From: a bacterium
GTDB taxonomy: Bacteria; Verrucomicrobiota; Verrucomicrobiia; Limisphaerales; J093
Length of the DNA: 7,623 nucleotides
Direction of reading: 5' to 3'
Assembly (NCBI GenBank): GCA_021784265.1
Contig: JAJXTA010000113.1
Location: 1 to 7,623 of the forward strand
In this document: positions 1 to 6,902 of the stretch, in pieces
How positions within the stretch are numbered: the first letter of the stretch is position 1
Layout: each line of letters begins with the position of its first letter
The notes under the pieces: model-generated
The model's database searches: none
What the model saw: only the letters and a program-made list of their open reading frames with translations
What the model was told of the DNA's origin: nothing
Translations under genes and position numbers: made by a program

Positions 1-675
1 CGGCTCGCCGCCGAGTTGGGAGTGGAGGTGGTGATCACCTTCAGCGGTTGTCCGGGCGACCATCCCGGGGCCAAGCTGCCAAACTGGGTCACCTGCCCGT
101 GGCCGCCGGATTACCTGGAGATCCTCAAGTGGCAATGGGACCGCGTGGTCTTCCCCTACTGGGAGAAGTTGACCCGCTTCACCCGCGAGCATGGGGTGCG
201 GAAGATCGCGCTGGAAATGCATCCCGGCTTCGTCGTGTACAACCCGGAAACGCTCTTGAAGCTCCGGAGCGCGGCCGGGCCGGAGATCGGCGCCAACTTC
301 GATCCCTCCCATCTCTTTTGGCAGGGCATCGATCCCTGCGCGGCGGTGCGCGCCCTGACCGGCGCCCTCTGGCATGTGCACGCCAAAGACACCGCCGTTC
401 ACCGCTGGAATACCCAGACCAACGGCGTCCTGGACACCAAGCACTATGCCGACGAGCTGCATCGGGCCTGGGTGTTCCGCACCGTGGGTTATGGCAACCC
501 CCGGCGGTTCTGGTGCGATTTCATTTCCGCCCTCCGGATGGCCGGGTACGATGGGGTCCTCTCGATGGAACACGAAGACAGCCTGATGACGCCCCAAGAA
601 GGGTTGGAGAAAGGGGTGCGGTTCCTCCAAGGTCTGGCCTTGATGGAGCCCAAGGGCCAAGTCACGTGGGCCTAA
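1..675 (+). CDS. Sugar phosphate isomerase/epimerase-like TIM-barrel protein, 5' truncated by window edge
   Basis: The frame is open from base 1 (first residues RLAAELGVEVV) to the TAA at 673-675, so 224 C-terminal residues are visible and the true start lies left of the window. It looks like the xylose isomerase-like / AP endonuclease family 2 TIM barrel (IolE-like sugar isomerases and epimerases). The visible motifs are the expected metal-binding positions of that fold: a Glu in ALEMHPG (about 208-228), Asp and His in FDPSH (298-312), a His-x-His in WHVHAKD (370-390), and a late Glu in LSMEHED (559-579). Family members usually run about 270-320 residues, so roughly 50-90 residues are missing. 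Cytoplasmic; no signal or membrane segment is visible. The substrate cannot be told from sequence; a carbohydrate or inositol derivative is likely from family knowledge. It is separated by 65 bp from tatD on the same strand. AP-endonuclease activity is less likely because this shape is typical of sugar-metabolism paralogues. Confidence 0.85.
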   Translation, partial: RLAAELGVEVVITFSGCPGDHPGAKLPNWVTCPWPPDYLEILKWQWDRVVFPYWEKLTRFTREHGVRKIALEMHPGFVVYNPETLLKLRSAAGPEIGANFDPSHLFWQGIDPCAAVRALTGALWHVHAKDTAVHRWNTQTNGVLDTKHYADELHRAWVFRTVGYGNPRRFWCDFISALRMAGYDGVLSMEHEDSLMTPQEGLEKGVRFLQGLALMEPKGQVTWA

Positions 676-740
676 GGCGGGGTCACCGCACGCGCACCTG
701 GCCGCCCCCGGCGGCGCGCCGCGGTTCCCCACGCTGAGCC

Positions 741-1550
741 ATGCCTGAGTTCTACGATACCCACGCCCATCTCGACTTCCCGGATTTTGCCGAAGACCGG
801 GCCGAGGTGGTCGCCCGGGCCCGGGCGGCGGGGATCAGCCGGATCCTCACCATCGGCACCGACGACGCCAGCAGCGCCCGGGCGGTCGCGCTGAGCGAAG
901 CTCACCCGGAGGTTTTTGCGGCGGTGGGCTGGCACCCCAACCACGTTACAGCGGCCCCGGCCGACGTGCGCCCCGCGCTACGGGACTTGGCGCGGCATCC
1001 GAAGGTCGTCGCCATCGGCGAGATCGGCCTGGACTTTCACCATCCGCCATCGGAAACACCGGGCGCCACGCCCGCCGACGACCAAGCCTACAAAGCGCGG
1101 CAGGCCACCCTGTTCGCGCAGCAGTTGGAAGTGGCGGCGGAGTTAGGGCTCAACTGCGTGGTCCACCAACGGGATGCCTTCCCGGAGGCGGTGGCGCAGA
1201 TGCGGCCCTGGGCCGGCAAGGTGCGCGGGGTGTTCCACTGTTTTGTGAACGACGCCGCAGCCTTGGAGCAGGTGCTCGCCTTGGACTCGCTGGTCAGCTT
1301 CACCGGCATTGTCACCTTCAAGAGCGCCGCGGTGGTGCGCGCGGCGTTGGCGGCGGCGCCCCTGGACCGGTTCATGCTCGAGACCGATTGCCCGTTCCTG
1401 GCCCCGGTCCCGTATCGTGGCCGGCGCTGCGAGCCGGCCTACGTCCGCGACCTGGCCGAGGTGGTGGCGGGAGTCAAAGGCGTGGACCTCGAGACCCTCA
1501 GCGCCGCTACCTGCGCCACCGCCCGCCGCTTCTTCCCCAAATTGGTTTAG
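741..1550 (+). CDS. tatD: TatD-family metal-dependent hydrolase (DNase)
   Basis: Encodes 269 residues, the normal length for TatD/YcfH-type amidohydrolase-fold enzymes. Family members act as Mg-dependent 3'-5' exonucleases or general metal-dependent hydrolases in the cytoplasm. Visible signatures in order are the N-terminal metal motif THAHLD (His8, His10), VGWHPNH (around 62-68), GEIGLDF (Glu94, Asp98), VVHQRDA (His142), GVFHCF (His166), and ETDCPFLAP (Glu214, Asp216) followed by the usual RGRRCEP segment. All expected metal ligands are present. A slightly long loop, about residues 100-118, follows GLDF. The ATG at 741 is chosen because the conserved DTHAHLD motif begins only five residues in; no good Shine-Dalgarno sequence precedes it. 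The stop codon overlaps that of the convergent gltA by 4 bp. The exact paralogue (TatD, YcfH or YjjV type) and natural substrate are uncertain. Confidence 0.93.
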   Translation: MPEFYDTHAHLDFPDFAEDRAEVVARARAAGISRILTIGTDDASSARAVALSEAHPEVFAAVGWHPNHVTAAPADVRPALRDLARHPKVVAIGEIGLDFHHPPSETPGATPADDQAYKARQATLFAQQLEVAAELGLNCVVHQRDAFPEAVAQMRPWAGKVRGVFHCFVNDAAALEQVLALDSLVSFTGIVTFKSAAVVRAALAAAPLDRFMLETDCPFLAPVPYRGRRCEPAYVRDLAEVVAGVKGVDLETLSAATCATARRFFPKLV

Positions 1551-2851
1551 GCTTTGGCCGGCTCGGCGCGGTCCTCGATCGGGACGTAGCGGTTCAACGC
1601 CGGCCCGGTGTAAACTTGGCGGGGACGATAGATGCGGCTGTGCGGATCGTCCATAATCTCGCGGAAATTGGCGATCCAGCCGGGCATGCGCCCGATGGCG
1701 AAGATCACGGTGAACATCTCGGTGGGGATGCCCACGGCCCGCATCATGATGCCGCTGTAAAAGTCCACGTTGGGATAGAGCTTGCGCTCCAGGAAATAGG
1801 AATCGTGCAGGGCGGCGGCCTCGAGCCGTTGCGCAATCTCCAGCAGCGGGTCGCTGACGTGCAGGGCCCGGAAGAGGCTGTCGCAGGCCTGCTTGATGAT
1901 CTTGGCGCGCGGGTCGTAGTTCTTATACACCCGATGGCCAAAGCCCATCAGCCGCTTGCCGCTGTTCTTGTCCTTGGCCGCCTCGATGAAGCGCGAGCCG
2001 TCGTCCCCGGAGCGGTGGATTTCCTCGAGCATCTCGATCACGGCCTGGTTGGCCCCGCCGTGCAGCGGGCCCCAGAGGGCACAGACCCCCGCGGCGGCGC
2101 ACGCGAAGAGATTGGCTTGGCTGGAGGCCACCATCCGCACCGTCGCCGTCGAGCAATTCTGCTCGTGATCGGCGTGGAGGAGGAAAATCAGGTCCAAGGC
2201 CCGCACCACCTCCGGCTTCAGCTCGTATTCCAGATACGGCTCGGAAAACATCATGTGGAGGAAGTTGGCCGTGTATTTGTGGGTGGGCTTGGGGTAAATC
2301 ACCGGCAAGCCGTGGGATTTGCGGTAGGAGAAGGCGGCGATGGTCCGCACCTGGGAAATCAGCCGGGCGGTGTGGACGTCGAAGCGGGCCGGGTTCCAGC
2401 GGCCCATGAGCCCGGGGTAGAAGCAACTACTGGCGTTGATCATCGAGGAGAGGATCGCCATGGGGTGGGCGGTCGAAGGGAACCCCTCGAAGTGATACTT
2501 CATGTCCTCATGCAGATTCTCGTTCTGGGTGAGGAGGTCGGAGAAGTGCTGCAGCTCTCGGCGGGTGGGGAGGTGACCGTAGATGATGAGATAGGCGGTC
2601 TCGATGAAACTGGATTGCTGGGCCAGTTCCTCGATGGGAATGCCGCGGTACCGCAAGACGCCCTTCTCCCCGTCGATGAAGGTGATCTTGCTGAGGCAGG
2701 AGCCGGTGTTGCCGTAGCCATCATCCAGGGTGATGCAACCGGTGTGCGTGCGTAAGGTCGCGATGTCGATCCCCCGCTCCTGTTCCGTGCCTTCCACCAC
2801 CGGCAGGGTGTGGACTTTGCCATCAATTTCCAGTTTAGCCGCCGTATTCAT
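1547..2851 (-). CDS. gltA: Citrate synthase (type II, hexameric GltA-like)
   Basis: Encodes 434 residues, close to E. coli GltA (427). It condenses oxaloacetate with acetyl-CoA to citrate, the entry step of the TCA cycle, in the cytoplasm. The N-terminal beta domain typical of the larger bacterial form is present (about 1-60, with [15 protein letters not shown]), followed by the all-helical catalytic part. Active-site motifs are LHADHEQN (His226, His229), GPLHGGAN (catalytic His264), GFGHRVYK (His306) and NVDFYSG (Asp363), nearly at E. coli numbering. The start [12 protein letters not shown] gives the normal N-terminus; only a weak GGGA lies about 8 nt upstream. The gene follows yggU after a 148-bp gap that probably contains its own promoter. 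Its 3' end overlaps tatD tail-to-tail by 4 bp, leaving no room for a terminator between the two. A 2-methylcitrate synthase is less likely, since no prp genes are nearby and the architecture is GltA-like. Confidence 0.98.
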   Translation of the reverse strand: MNTAAKLEIDGKVHTLPVVEGTEQERGIDIATLRTHTGCITLDDGYGNTGSCLSKITFIDGEKGVLRYRGIPIEELAQQSSFIETAYLIIYGHLPTRRELQHFSDLLTQNENLHEDMKYHFEGFPSTAHPMAILSSMINASSCFYPGLMGRWNPARFDVHTARLISQVRTIAAFSYRKSHGLPVIYPKPTHKYTANFLHMMFSEPYLEYELKPEVVRALDLIFLLHADHEQNCSTATVRMVASSQANLFACAAAGVCALWGPLHGGANQAVIEMLEEIHRSGDDGSRFIEAAKDKNSGKRLMGFGHRVYKNYDPRAKIIKQACDSLFRALHVSDPLLEIAQRLEAAALHDSYFLERKLYPNVDFYSGIMMRAVGIPTEMFTVIFAIGRMPGWIANFREIMDDPHSRIYRPRQVYTGPALNRYVPIEDRAEPAKA

Positions 2852-2999
2852 GCGTTGGTTCCCGTTCGTCTGTTGGTTCCGCGTTTTACGCCAAGTTTGG
2901 AGTTAAAGTAACTTCTTGGCAAGGGGGGAAGCGAAAGTTTTGCTTTGGCTGATGGGCTCCATGAAGCCCGCGCATCTCCGGTCGCCCGCGGGCGCGCGG
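2852..2999 (-). promoter_or_regulatory. Putative gltA promoter/operator region with nested inverted repeats
   Basis: This is the gap between the yggU stop and the gltA start. Bases about 2880-2945 are clearly richer in A/T than the surrounding genes. GCCAAG at 2890-2895 is matched by CTTGGC at 2915-2920, and inside it AGTT (2901-2904) is matched by AACT (2910-2913). CCAA-GT-TTGG (2891-2900) and CTTG-G-CAAG (2915-2923) are additional short dyads. On the - strand a TTGCCA lies near 2923-2918 as a possible -35 element, but the matching -10 is poor. The role as promoter and operator is inferred from position and symmetry only. Confidence 0.35.
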
Positions 3000-3293
3000 C
3001 TAGGGCAGGAGCCTGGCCAGCACGGTGGCGCCCGGGAGGCCCCGCACCGCCACCACCTTGTGCCGCGAGGTCTGGCCGCGGACCAAGCGCACCGCCCGGC
3101 GTGGGCAGGCCAGCCGCTCGACCAGCAAGGCCAGGAGCGCCTCGTTGGCCGCCGCCTCCACCGGCGGCGCCGTGACCAGGACCTTGAGTTCGGCGCCGAC
3201 GACGCCCGCCACAGCGTTGCGGGACGCCCGCGGCTGCACCTTTACCGCCAGCCGCACCTCGCCGCCCTCTTCGCGCAGGAACGCGGCGGTCAT
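3000..3293 (-). CDS. yggU: DUF167 (YggU-family) protein
   Basis: Encodes 97 residues, typical for the small DUF167/YggU family. The hallmark stretches are VQPRASRNAVAG (residues about 19-30), TAPPVEAAANEALL (about 41-54) and the C-terminal VRLVRGQTSRHK (about 68-79). These match the conserved family pattern of a PRAS motif, an AN-x-A helix and a G-x-(T/S)-S-x-x-K motif. The molecular role of the family is not established. It is predicted cytoplasmic and has no membrane segment. Its ATG overlaps the yggT stop as ATGA, so translation is probably coupled; there is no separate Shine-Dalgarno sequence. The yggT-yggU pair is also adjacent in many Proteobacteria, which supports the assignment. Confidence 0.9.
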   Translation of the reverse strand: MTAAFLREEGGEVRLAVKVQPRASRNAVAGVVGAELKVLVTAPPVEAAANEALLALLVERLACPRRAVRLVRGQTSRHKVVAVRGLPGATVLARLLP

Positions 3294-4132
3294 AGCGGCA
3301 AGCGGGCGAAGAGCACGTTCAGACCCGCCGTGCCCAGCTCGGCGGCCAGAAATACCAGCGCCATGCCGGCCACCGGGGTGAAGTCAAACTGGCCCAGCCG
3401 CAGCGGGAGCCAGCGCAAGGGGAGGAGGAGGCGGCGCGCCGTGGCGTGGGTATAGGTCCAAACACCGGAGCTGCCCAGGTAGAGATAACTGTTGAGCACG
3501 TGGACGAACAACAAGCCGCCGATGAGGTACTTCCACGCCACCACGGTGCCCACGCCCAACACCAAGCCCTGTTGCCAGAGGTGGGCCGCCGACTGCGGCT
3601 GCGCGACCATGCCCAGGGCGACGAGCAAGGGGTTCGCCAGGTACCACAGACAGGCCACCGTCACCCACGGCACCGCCAACTTCAGCCCCCACGGCCACCG
3701 CTCGACCCAACCCAGGTGCAGCCGCACCAACCGCTGGAGGGCGTCGCTCGCCGGGGCGCCGCGGTTGACCATCGAGAGGAGCAACAGCCAGAGATAAAAC
3801 ACCACCAGCAGCCGCACAAAGCTGATGACCGAAAACAGCAGCATCCGCAGCCCGGACACGCTGTTGAACGGGAGCACGATGACCCCCAGGTCCAGCGACG
3901 GCACCCAATGCACCGGCCCCCCCAGCCGCCAATAAAACCAAGCCCGCACCGCCAGGAGCCCGAGCAACGCCAGCAGCCCGCTCCAGCGACCGCGGTGGAC
4001 AGGTCCCGTGGCTTGCAGCAGCCCCGCCAGCGACACCGGGGCCGCCCGCGCCGGCGCCGCAAAGCCTTGCGCCCGCCATCCCACCCAGAGCAGAAGGCCC
4101 GTCAGATTGAGCAGGAGGTGGGCGAGGTTCAT
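3290..4132 (-). CDS. yggT: YggT-family integral membrane protein, long form
   Basis: Encodes 280 residues, very hydrophobic, with about six membrane segments near residues 4-19, 50-68, 98-121, 150-175, 188-215 and 252-276. The second half carries the YggT signature: NSYLYLGSSGVWTYTHATAR (about 214-233), then PLRLGQFDFTPVAGMALVFL (about 243-262), matching the family pattern of a Pro/Gly loop followed by a D-F-(S/T)-P helix. The first half looks like a diverged copy, so the protein would be a tandem YggT arrangement; it is longer than E. coli YggT (188 residues). YggT proteins are inner-membrane proteins without a settled biochemical role, and links to osmotic or ion stress and to cell division or organelle shape have been suggested for relatives. 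Upstream is GAGGG only 3 nt from the ATG, a short spacing. The gene overlaps yggU by 4 bp and starts 136 bp after the sucD stop. Confidence 0.85.
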   Translation of the reverse strand: MNLAHLLLNLTGLLLWVGWRAQGFAAPARAAPVSLAGLLQATGPVHRGRWSGLLALLGLLAVRAWFYWRLGGPVHWVPSLDLGVIVLPFNSVSGLRMLLFSVISFVRLLVVFYLWLLLLSMVNRGAPASDALQRLVRLHLGWVERWPWGLKLAVPWVTVACLWYLANPLLVALGMVAQPQSAAHLWQQGLVLGVGTVVAWKYLIGGLLFVHVLNSYLYLGSSGVWTYTHATARRLLLPLRWLPLRLGQFDFTPVAGMALVFLAAELGTAGLNVLFARLPL

Positions 4133-4268
4133 AGGCCCTCACGGGCGGGGCGACCGCCGGGGCGGGTGGATCAGCCCCCGGCCTTGGGGGTTGGAAGTTA
4201 GCGCCAGCCGACTCATGCACGCCGCGGCCGCCGCCGCCCGCTGACACCCCGGCCGCCCTCGTCGCCCC

Positions 4269-5159
4269 TCACATGCGGCGCAGGAGCGTCTCCGCCATCA
4301 CCGACGGGGTCTCCGCGACGGCGACCCCTGCCTCGCGCAAGGCCGCGATCTTGGCCGCCGCTGTCCCTTTGCCCCCGCTGATAATCGCGCCCGCGTGCCC
4401 CATCCGGCGTCCCGGCGGCGCGGTGGCCCCGGCGATGAACCCCGCGACCGGCTTGCGACAGTGCTGCTTGATCCAGGCGGCGGCCTCTTCTTCCGCCGCC
4501 CCGCCGATCTCGCCGATCATGATGATCCCGTGGGTCTCCGGGTCGTCGTTGAACAGCTTGAGGACATCGAGGTGCGAGGTGCCATTGACCGGGTCCCCGC
4601 CGATCCCCACACAGGTGGATTGCCCCACGCCCCGGCAGGTGAGCTGCCACACCGCCTCGTAGGTCAACGTCCCGCTGCGGGACACGACACCGACGTGGCC
4701 CTTCTTGTGGATGTAGCCCGGGGCGATGCCGATCCGGCAGCCGCCCTGCGAATCTTTGCCCTCCCCAGGCGTCACAACGCCCGGGCAATTGGGCCCAATC
4801 AGACGGGTGCTCGCGCCGGCCAGAGCGCGCTTTACCTTGACCATGTCGTTGACCGGGATGCCCTCGGTGATGCAGACCACCAATGCCACGCCCGCGTCGG
4901 CCGCCTCGAGGATGGCGTCGGCCGCGAAGGCGGGGGGCACAAAGATCGCGGAGGCGGTGGCGCCGGTGGCCGCGACGGCCTGGGCCACCGTATCGAAGAT
5001 CGGGACCTTCTGCTCGAACCGTTGCCCGCCTTTGCCTGGGGTGACACCGGCCACGACCTGCGTGCCGTAAGCCAGACTGAGCTGGGCGTGCCGCGCGCCC
5101 ACGGCCCCGGTGATCCCTTGGACCAGAACTCGAGTTTGAGGAGTAACGAGGATGGACAT
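4269..5159 (-). CDS. sucD: Succinyl-CoA synthetase (succinate-CoA ligase), alpha subunit
   Basis: Encodes 296 residues; with SucC it converts succinyl-CoA, phosphate and NDP to succinate, CoA and NTP in the TCA cycle. The N-terminal CoA-binding Rossmann domain shows [13 protein letters not shown] (13-25), [10 protein letters not shown] (73-82) and ITEGIPV (97-103). The ligase domain shows [12 protein letters not shown] (122-133), [12 protein letters not shown] (158-169), IGEIGG (Glu217) and [10 protein letters not shown] with the phosphorylated catalytic His255. Glu217 and His255 keep the same spacing as E. coli Glu208 and His246. There is a short insertion (about GKDSQGG, 134-140) between TPGE and CRIGIAPG relative to E. 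coli. The ATG at 5159 is chosen because [15 protein letters not shown] is the usual N-terminus; a longer in-frame extension to 5360 would lie entirely inside sucC and lacks family similarity. It starts 8 bp after the sucC stop with no clear ribosome site, so translation is probably coupled. Confidence 0.98.
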   Translation of the reverse strand: MSILVTPQTRVLVQGITGAVGARHAQLSLAYGTQVVAGVTPGKGGQRFEQKVPIFDTVAQAVAATGATASAIFVPPAFAADAILEAADAGVALVVCITEGIPVNDMVKVKRALAGASTRLIGPNCPGVVTPGEGKDSQGGCRIGIAPGYIHKKGHVGVVSRSGTLTYEAVWQLTCRGVGQSTCVGIGGDPVNGTSHLDVLKLFNDDPETHGIIMIGEIGGAAEEEAAAWIKQHCRKPVAGFIAGATAPPGRRMGHAGAIISGGKGTAAAKIAALREAGVAVAETPSVMAETLLRRM

Positions 5160-5167
5160 AAAAACAG

Positions 5168-6373
5168 CTAGTTGGCCAGCGCTCGGACGACTTTCTCGGC
5201 CGCGTCGGCCATCGAGTCGCCGCTGATGATGGTCAAGCCCGATTCCTTGAGGATCTGCTTGCCCAGCCCCACGTTGTTCCCTTCCAACCGGACCACCAAG
5301 GGCAAGGTGAGCCCGGTCTCCTTCACGGCCGCCACAATCCCGGTGGCGATGATGTCGCATTGCATGATGCCCCCGAAGATGTTCACCAGGATGGCCCGCA
5401 CGTTCGGGTCGCTCAGAATGATGCGGAACGCCGCGGTCACCTGCTCCTTGCTGGCGCCCCCGCCCACATCAAGAAAATTGGCGGGGTTGCCCCCGTAGTG
5501 TTTGATGATGTCCATGGTGGCCATCGCCAACCCGGCCCCGTTGACCAAGCAGGCGATGTTGCCGTCCAACTTGATGTAGTTGAGCTCGTGGCGGCTGGCC
5601 TCGGTCTCCAGGGGGGCTTCCTCCGCCAGGTCCCGCATGGCCTGAATGTCCTTGTGGCGGTAGAGGCTGTTGTCGTCCAAGCCGATCTTGGCGTCCACAG
5701 CCACGGTAGCTTCCTTACCCCCGGGGCCTTCGACGACACAGAGTGGGTTGATCTCAACTAACGCCGCGTCGCTCTCCCACCAGGTTTTGAACACGCCTTG
5801 AATCAGTTTGGCGCCGGCGCCCAGCAGGTCCCCGGTCAGCCCCAGGGCGGTGGCCACCTTGCGCGCCTGGTACGGCAGCATCCCGACCGCCGGGTCGATG
5901 GTCTCCTTGAAGATCCGCTCCGGGGTCTTGGCCGCCACCTCCTCGATGTCCATGCCCCCCTCCGTGCTGGCCATGACCACCGGGCGCGACACCCCCCGGT
6001 CCAACAAGACCGCCAGATACAGCTCCCGCTTGATCGCCGAGGCGGCTTCGATCAGCAGCTTGCTCACCCGCCGGCCCTCCGGCCCCGTTTGCTTGGTCAC
6101 CAACACCTGCCCGAGCATGGCCTCGGCCCGGGTCACGGCTTCCTCCAACGAGGCGCAGACCTTGACCCCCCCCTGCACCCCGTTCTTGAAGACCCCCTTG
6201 CCGCGCCCGCCGGCGTGAATCTGCGACTTGACGACCACCCGGGACACACCGCCGGCGAAGAGCTTCTCCGCCATTGCCTGCGCCTCCGCCGGCGTGGTCA
6301 CCACGCCCCCGGACGGCACGACCACGCCGTATTGTGCCAGAAGCTGTTTTGCCTGATATTCGTGAATATTCAT
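5168..6373 (-). CDS. sucC: Succinyl-CoA synthetase (ADP/GDP-forming), beta subunit
   Basis: Encodes 401 residues (E. coli SucC 388), the nucleotide-binding beta subunit that partners with SucD. The ATP-grasp domain is visible: [17 protein letters not shown] at the N-terminus, [15 protein letters not shown] (46-60, nucleotide-binding Lys and glycine-rich loop), VEINPL (206-211) and [10 protein letters not shown] (225-234) for metal binding. The C-terminal flavodoxin-like domain has [20 protein letters not shown] (269-288), LDVGGGAS (301-308), [11 protein letters not shown] (330-340) and [10 protein letters not shown] (362-371). The ATG at 6373 is preferred over an in-frame GTG at 6391 because MNIHEYQAK is the near-universal family start. 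Only a weak GAG lies upstream. It is the first gene of the - strand run sucC-sucD-yggT-yggU-gltA. ATP versus GTP preference is not decided here. Confidence 0.98.
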   Translation of the reverse strand: MNIHEYQAKQLLAQYGVVVPSGGVVTTPAEAQAMAEKLFAGGVSRVVVKSQIHAGGRGKGVFKNGVQGGVKVCASLEEAVTRAEAMLGQVLVTKQTGPEGRRVSKLLIEAASAIKRELYLAVLLDRGVSRPVVMASTEGGMDIEEVAAKTPERIFKETIDPAVGMLPYQARKVATALGLTGDLLGAGAKLIQGVFKTWWESDAALVEINPLCVVEGPGGKEATVAVDAKIGLDDNSLYRHKDIQAMRDLAEEAPLETEASRHELNYIKLDGNIACLVNGAGLAMATMDIIKHYGGNPANFLDVGGGASKEQVTAAFRIILSDPNVRAILVNIFGGIMQCDIIATGIVAAVKETGLTLPLVVRLEGNNVGLGKQILKESGLTIISGDSMADAAEKVVRALAN

Positions 6374-6480
6374 GTTCAGTTGCTCAACCACATCGGCGGA
6401 ACGCGACCCATCAGAACGCGTCCTCGCCTCCGCTCAAGGTCATCAAACTGGTTTAAGAATGACCACCCGAGCTTAAGAAC
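6374..6480 (-). promoter_or_regulatory. Putative sucC upstream regulatory region with TTAAGAA direct repeat
   Basis: This is the leader and probable promoter zone of sucC. Two identical TTAAGAA heptamers occur at 6453-6459 and 6473-6479 (read on the + strand), exactly 20 bp apart, so on nearly the same helical face. They form the only AT-rich patches in an otherwise GC-rich stretch and lie about 80-105 bp upstream of the sucC ATG. On the - strand they read TTCTTAA. No convincing sigma70-type -35/-10 pair was found. They could be promoter elements or regulator half-sites; this is inferred from position and repetition. Confidence 0.3.
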
Positions 6481-6516
6481 CCGGTGGCAGCAGCGTCAAG
6501 CTCGGCCAAACTCCCG

Positions 6517-6596
6517 CCCGCCTCGCGGGTGCGGGGGGCCGGCCCGGTCCCGTGGAAGCTGCCACGGGGTGCCCGGTGGCACCGGTTCTCCAGAAC
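6517..6596. repeat. Cluster of five consecutive inverted repeats (candidate structured RNA or regulatory element)
   Basis: Five perfect dyads follow each other almost without gaps. They are CCCGC/GCGGG with a 3-nt loop (6517-6529), the 10-bp palindrome GGGCCGGCCC (6536-6545), CCCGTGG/CCACGGG with a 6-nt loop (6549-6568), GGTGCC/GGCACC with a 4-nt loop (6568-6583) and GTTCT-CC-AGAAC (6585-6596). Short GC palindromes arise easily in GC-rich DNA, so each alone is weak. The 7-bp stem directly followed by the 6-bp stem is the strongest pair. It matches no RNA family I recognise (tRNA, tmRNA, RNase P and SRP signatures were looked for and not seen). Confidence 0.35.
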
Positions 6597-6687
6597 TCCG
6601 TCCGCCCACACGCAACCCCCCAGCCGCGCGCCGGACCTGGTGGCCGGGGGCGACGGTGCCGCGGAGAGGAGCGGCGGGGCAACCATC

Positions 6688-6706
6688 ACCCTTGCTGAGG
6701 GTTTTT
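6688..6706 (+). terminator. Candidate intrinsic terminator (+ strand)
   Basis: ACCCT (6688-6692) and AGGGT (6698-6702) form a 5-bp stem with loop TGCTG, followed directly by a run of five T, then GTT. The last T of the stem is the first of the T-run. The stem is short, so strength is uncertain. No + strand protein gene lies between the window's tatD and this site in the right position, so if real it would end a transcript starting in the sucC/right-gene interval, such as a small RNA. Confidence 0.35.
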
Positions 6707-6902
6707 GTTGACGCCAGAGGGCGGGGATGGGGTCAATGAGGGCTGGCCTGTGAAAACCAGAGGTGCAGAACGAGGGCGCGCCCGCGGGGCGGCGATTAGC
6801 GGAACCCGGACACTCGGCGGAGGGTCGTGCCACGGCCACCGACCCGCGCAGACGCGGAGCCTCGATGCCTGGCGAGCCCACCGGCGCCCAGCCGCCCTCC
6901 AC

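Larger units (their letters stand above)
6481..6902. other. Gene-free GC-rich interval between sucC and the right-hand gene
   Basis: No reading frame here has recognisable protein character on either strand. Translations in all frames are Arg/Pro/Ala/Gly-rich and contain no motif, and the third-position G/C bias of the real genes is lost. The stretch holds a cluster of dyads (6517-6596), a terminator-like hairpin (6688-6706), a TTGACG hexamer at 6708-6713 with no good matching -10, and a GAGGG at 6738-6742 lying 7 nt before a GTG at 6750 that is in frame with the right-hand gene. It may contain the divergent promoters for sucC and the right-hand gene and possibly a small RNA. Confidence 0.5.

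Noticed and set aside
1388..2755. Long + strand open frame of 455 codons opposite gltA
   Set aside because: It is antisense to an unmistakable citrate synthase; its Gly/His/Arg/Val-rich translation has no motif and follows from the high GC and codon bias of gltA.
2925..2955. AAGC/GCTT short dyad near the yggU 3' end as a terminator
   Set aside because: The stem is four AT-containing pairs with no convincing T-run on the - strand.
4175..4190. CCCCC/GGGGG hairpin in the gap after sucD
   Set aside because: A 5-bp stem without any T-run on the - strand is too weak to call a terminator for sucCD; pairing is slightly better on the + strand, where no gene precedes it.
3446..4201. 251-codon + strand open frame opposite yggT
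   Set aside because: The Gln/His/Pro/Arg-rich translation is a shadow of Leu/Trp/Val-rich membrane protein codons on the other strand.
4395..5171. 258-codon + strand open frame opposite sucD
   Set aside because: Antisense to a fully conserved SucD; no independent domain signal.
5160..5360. 67-residue N-terminal extension of sucD
   Set aside because: It lies entirely within sucC in another frame, is Arg/Gly/His-rich and has no counterpart in SucD proteins; MSILVTPQ at 5159 is the normal start.
6708..6736. TTGACG as a -35 element for the right-hand gene
   Set aside because: The best -10 candidate at suitable spacing (GTCAAT) matches only half of the consensus, so no promoter is called.
5798..6739. 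313-codon + strand open frame opposite sucC and reaching into the gene-free interval
   Set aside because: The first two thirds are antisense to conserved SucC and the remainder is low-complexity Arg/Pro-rich; no domain visible.
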